Below, piece by piece: positions 61,968 to 64,000 of a stretch of DNA of 64,000 bases; positions within the stretch are counted from its first letter, which is position 1; each line of letters starts with the position of its first letter. This DNA is from Halapricum desulfuricans (lineage in GTDB: Archaea > Halobacteriota > Halobacteria > Halobacteriales > Haloarculaceae), in the NCBI RefSeq assembly GCF_017094525.1, contig NZ_CP064788.1, positions 1,101,030 through 1,165,029 of the forward strand, written 5' to 3'. A model generated the notes under the pieces. The model saw nothing but the letters and a program-made list of their open reading frames with translations. It ran no database searches and was not told the DNA's origin. A program made the position numbers and the translations under genes.

Positions 61968-62753
61968 TCAATCGTCGAACGAGATCCGCTTCACGCGCCC
62001 AGGGACAGAGCGGTACTCCCAGATGTGGCCGCCGTCGCGGGCGGGCTTGACGCGATCGACCTGTTCGAGCCCCTGCTTGACACACTCCCACCAGGCCGAT
62101 TCGGAGTCGTAGCCGGCGGGGAACTCTTCGTAGAGCGCGTCGACGAAGTCGCTTCGTTTGGCCGATTCGAGGTCGCGCAGCAGCGCGAGCGCGGCCCCGA
62201 CGGCTCGCCGTCGCCGCTCGATCAGTTCGTCGTCGTACCCGGGGACCTCGATCGCGTCGAGGTCGGCGATGTCCTCGCCGACGCGGCGGTCGTCGTCGAT
62301 CGCCGTCTGTGAACTGTAGTCGATGCCGGAGCCGACGCCGTCGCCGAGTCGCTCGCGGGTCTGTGCGACCGCCCGGCGCGCGATCTCGTTGAAACGGTTC
62401 GCCTCCACGCTCGAGAGTGCATCGGCGTTGTCGGCCACGGTGTCGTCCTCGACCCGGGCGACGTCCGGCGCGAGGTTCGTCCCCATGACCGTCGCGAGGT
62501 CGCCGGGATCGGGCGGGTCGGCCTCGACCTCGCGGTCGATCGGCGGCGTTTCGACGTTCTCGAGATCCATCTCCTCGGCCCGCTCGGCGTAGGTGGCCAG
62601 CAACGCGGCCCGCTCGTCGTCACCGTCGATCGCGAACCGGCGGCTGACGATCCACTCGAGGTACGCCTCTCGCGTTTCGAACCCGAGCAAGTCCGCCTCG
62701 ACGGCCAGCCCGCGAGCGGTCGCTTCCGACACGTCCAACTCGAACGTGGGCAT
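61968..62753 (-). CDS. Uncharacterised haloarchaeal protein, ribbon-helix-helix-like start
   Basis: 261 residues from ATG 62753 (MPTFELDVSEATARGLAVEA), which resembles a small ribbon-helix-helix opening. The middle is acidic (AIDDDRRVGEDIADLDAIEV) and the C-terminal region is a compact basic domain (LYEEFPAGYDSESAWWECVK, REWRSVPGR-like YRSVPGRVKRIS). A longer frame from 62978 is not supported. Function unknown. Confidence 0.65.
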   Translation of the reverse strand: MPTFELDVSEATARGLAVEADLLGFETREAYLEWIVSRRFAIDGDDERAALLATYAERAEEMDLENVETPPIDREVEADPPDPGDLATVMGTNLAPDVARVEDDTVADNADALSSVEANRFNEIARRAVAQTRERLGDGVGSGIDYSSQTAIDDDRRVGEDIADLDAIEVPGYDDELIERRRRAVGAALALLRDLESAKRSDFVDALYEEFPAGYDSESAWWECVKQGLEQVDRVKPARDGGHIWEYRSVPGRVKRISFDD

Positions 62754-62892
62754 TCGATATCCGATACAGGTCTGGCGGTGATAAAACCACTTCCTCCGCG
62801 CGACCGGTCTTACTCCCCGCCCTGCGTTTTCGAACTGATCAGCCGTCGCTGTGGCCGCAACTTCTTTCATCGCCTCCGACCCATCTACTGGT

Positions 62893-63066
62893 ATGGACGC
62901 AGACGACCTCCTGAAAATCGTCCTCGCGCTCGTCGTCGTATGGCTCCTCCTGGAAATCGTCGGCGAGTTCCTCAACATCCTCGCCTGGTTGCTCGGGCCG
63001 TTTCAGCCGCTGCTCGCCCTGGTGATCGTCGTGTTGATCGTCCTGTGGCTGCTCGATCGCCTGTAG
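62893..63066 (+). CDS. Small membrane protein (57 aa)
   Basis: From ATG 62893: MDADDLLKIVLALVVVWLLL, EIVGEFLNILAW, then VIVVLIVLWLLDRL. Two helices with a short loop; very hydrophobic. Common as short hypothetical proteins in haloarchaea. Divergent from the gene at 61968-62753. Confidence 0.7.
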   Translation: MDADDLLKIVLALVVVWLLLEIVGEFLNILAWLLGPFQPLLALVIVVLIVLWLLDRL

Positions 63067-63106
63067 GACCACGACGCTTATTCACGCCGGTCGCCAACTC
63101 GAACCC

Positions 63107-63607
63107 GTGTACAGTCTGAACGTCCCGCCGCCGTCGGCAGTGACGCGACTGGCAAGCGACCTCGCACGGGACGTACCGCGTGCGCGTGCCCGTCAGCGGG
63201 GCGAGCACACGCTGGTCTGCAAGCGACTCGGCGACGGCGACGGGGCTCGGCTGGCCGCGCGTGCCCGCGAAGCGCTCTCCGGTGTCGCGCCGTTCGAACT
63301 CCGGGTATCGGGAATCGATCTGTTCGAGACGCCGTCGTCCGGTCCCGGCCCCGTCATCTACCTCGACGTCGAGAGCCCGGGACTGCAGCGGCTCCACGAA
63401 CGACTCTGTGCGGCCTTCGATCCCGTCGCGGGGATCGAGGCCGACGGGTACACGCCACACGTGACGATCGCCCGCGGGGGTGAACTGACGAGCGCACGCC
63501 GGCTCGCACGCCGGGAGATCGACCCGATCCGGTGGACTGCCGATCGACTCTCAGTCTGGGACAGTCATCGGTCGGTGCCAGTCAGGGAGTTTTCGCTCCC
63601 GCTGTGA
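63107..63607 (+). CDS. 2'-5' RNA ligase / cyclic phosphodiesterase-like protein
   Basis: 166 residues, start GTG 63107. The 2H-phosphoesterase motifs: HTLVCKRL (residues 27-34) and HVTIARGGELT. Family members hydrolyse 2',3'-cyclic phosphates or join 2'-5' linkages. The first histidine motif is shorter than usual (HTLV). The stop TGA (63605-63607) shares its last base with a repeat. Confidence 0.8.
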   Translation: MYSLNVPPPSAVTRLASDLARDVPRARARQRGEHTLVCKRLGDGDGARLAARAREALSGVAPFELRVSGIDLFETPSSGPGPVIYLDVESPGLQRLHERLCAAFDPVAGIEADGYTPHVTIARGGELTSARRLARREIDPIRWTADRLSVWDSHRSVPVREFSLPL

Positions 63608-63645
63608 TAGTGACCGTTGTACCGATTTACCGGTACGATTTTCAA
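63607..63645 (+). repeat. Left half of a family A element
   Basis: ATAGTGACCGTTGTACCGAT followed by TTACCGGTACGA matches the left half of the 28049 copy (ATCGTGACCGTTGTACCGAT, GTACCGGTGCGA). It ends at the stop codon of the CBS gene, so the right half is missing. Again it begins in a TGA stop codon (63605-63607). Confidence 0.6.
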
Positions 63646-64000
63646 AGCCGGTCTCGCTCGGCCGACAACGACTCGTCGGTCGGTTCGGACGGGACGGGCC
63701 GGCGGCCGACGCTACCGCCTTCCTTGATGATGTTGAGGGCCGTCAGCAGGTCCGAACGGGTGAGCAACCCGACGAACTCCCCGTCGTCGTAGACGAGCAA
63801 CCGCCCGATGTTGTTTCGCTGGAGGCGCTCCATCGCCTCCATGGCGCTGGCGGTCGGCCCGATGGTCTCCAGATCGGTCGTCATGATCTCCTCAACGCGG
63901 TAGGCTTCGCGTTCGATATCCCGCACTGCGCGGGCGTCTTCGAGCGTGACCAGCCCGACGATCTCGTCGTTGTGTTCGACCGGATAGCCGGTGTGTCGCT
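63642..64000 (-). CDS. Site-2 protease-type or CBS protein, C-terminal part (runs off right edge)
   Basis: The frame reads on the minus strand from the right edge: RHTGYPVEHNDEIVGLVTLE, DARAVRDIEREAYRVEEIMT, then TIGPTASAMEAMERLQRNNI and GRLLVYDDGEFVGLLTRSDL. It ends in two CBS domains and a 25-residue acidic tail. The sequence RHTGYPV and LEDARAV resemble the CBS part of haloarchaeal M50 metalloproteases; the protease part would be outside the window. Confidence 0.65.
   Translation of the reverse strand, partial: RHTGYPVEHNDEIVGLVTLEDARAVRDIEREAYRVEEIMTTDLETIGPTASAMEAMERLQRNNIGRLLVYDDGEFVGLLTRSDLLTALNIIKEGGSVGRRPVPSEPTDESLSAERDRL

Overview
The window is chromosomal DNA from a halophilic archaeon of class Halobacteria. 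Three things show this: GC-rich codon use, very acidic proteins, and a set of lineage-typical genes (GGGP synthase, a salactin-like actin homologue, HTH-10 'bat' regulator, HalO-type chemotaxis transducer, split gcvPA/gcvPB, sdhCDB/A, prefoldin alpha, L18Ae, L37Ae, rpoP, diphthamide synthase Dph2). Many genes have TATA-like boxes about 25-30 bp before the start codon, as expected for leaderless archaeal mRNAs. I do not assign a genus.

Layout. 1-5.6 kb is an accessory, partly decayed stretch: a VWA-type protein running off the left edge, an AAA ATPase with a DUF4143-like C-terminus, a 358-bp unit bounded by inverted repeats, a truncated SDR coupled to an acetoacetate-decarboxylase-like gene, an IS200/IS605-like end, and short duplications of the 3' end of tRNA-Phe. 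5.6-26.4 kb is mostly core: tRNA-Phe, EngB, CBS protein, pilin-like LamG protein, DUF389 protein, the L18Ae-prefoldin-FtsY cluster, a soluble chemoreceptor with CheW, a giant GAF/PAS/HTH-10 regulator, a CNNM/CBS protein, SerS and a GH13 amylase. 26.4-39.8 kb holds the succinate dehydrogenase cluster, interrupted between sdhB and sdhA by a B12-binding radical-SAM gene, then L37Ae-RpoP-Pcc1, a DUF2103 protein and TruD. 39.8-48.2 kb has a hybrid histidine kinase, a ligase-fold-like protein, the actin homologue, glycine decarboxylase and a CX5R phosphatase/arsenate reductase. 48.2-52.8 kb is a scar zone: a vapC 3' fragment, a solitary CRISPR-type repeat, an internally deleted IS4-type transposase, a frameshifted pseudogene and an RCK_C fragment around Dph2. 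52.8-64 kb returns to metabolism and lipid synthesis (GGGP synthase, O-methyltransferase, NSS transporter, IlvD, 2'-5' RNA ligase, M50/CBS protease end).

The strongest signal not explained by genes is a family of short (63-84 bp) imperfectly palindromic elements, found at four near-complete and three partial loci. A look-alike second family member lies at 58.3 kb. Several begin exactly in the stop codon of the upstream gene. One sits between rpoP and pcc1 and makes up the whole intercistronic gap. One copy has changed bases in both arms so that pairing is kept. No complete CRISPR-Cas, toxin-antitoxin or phage defence system is present; only relics of such loci are visible.
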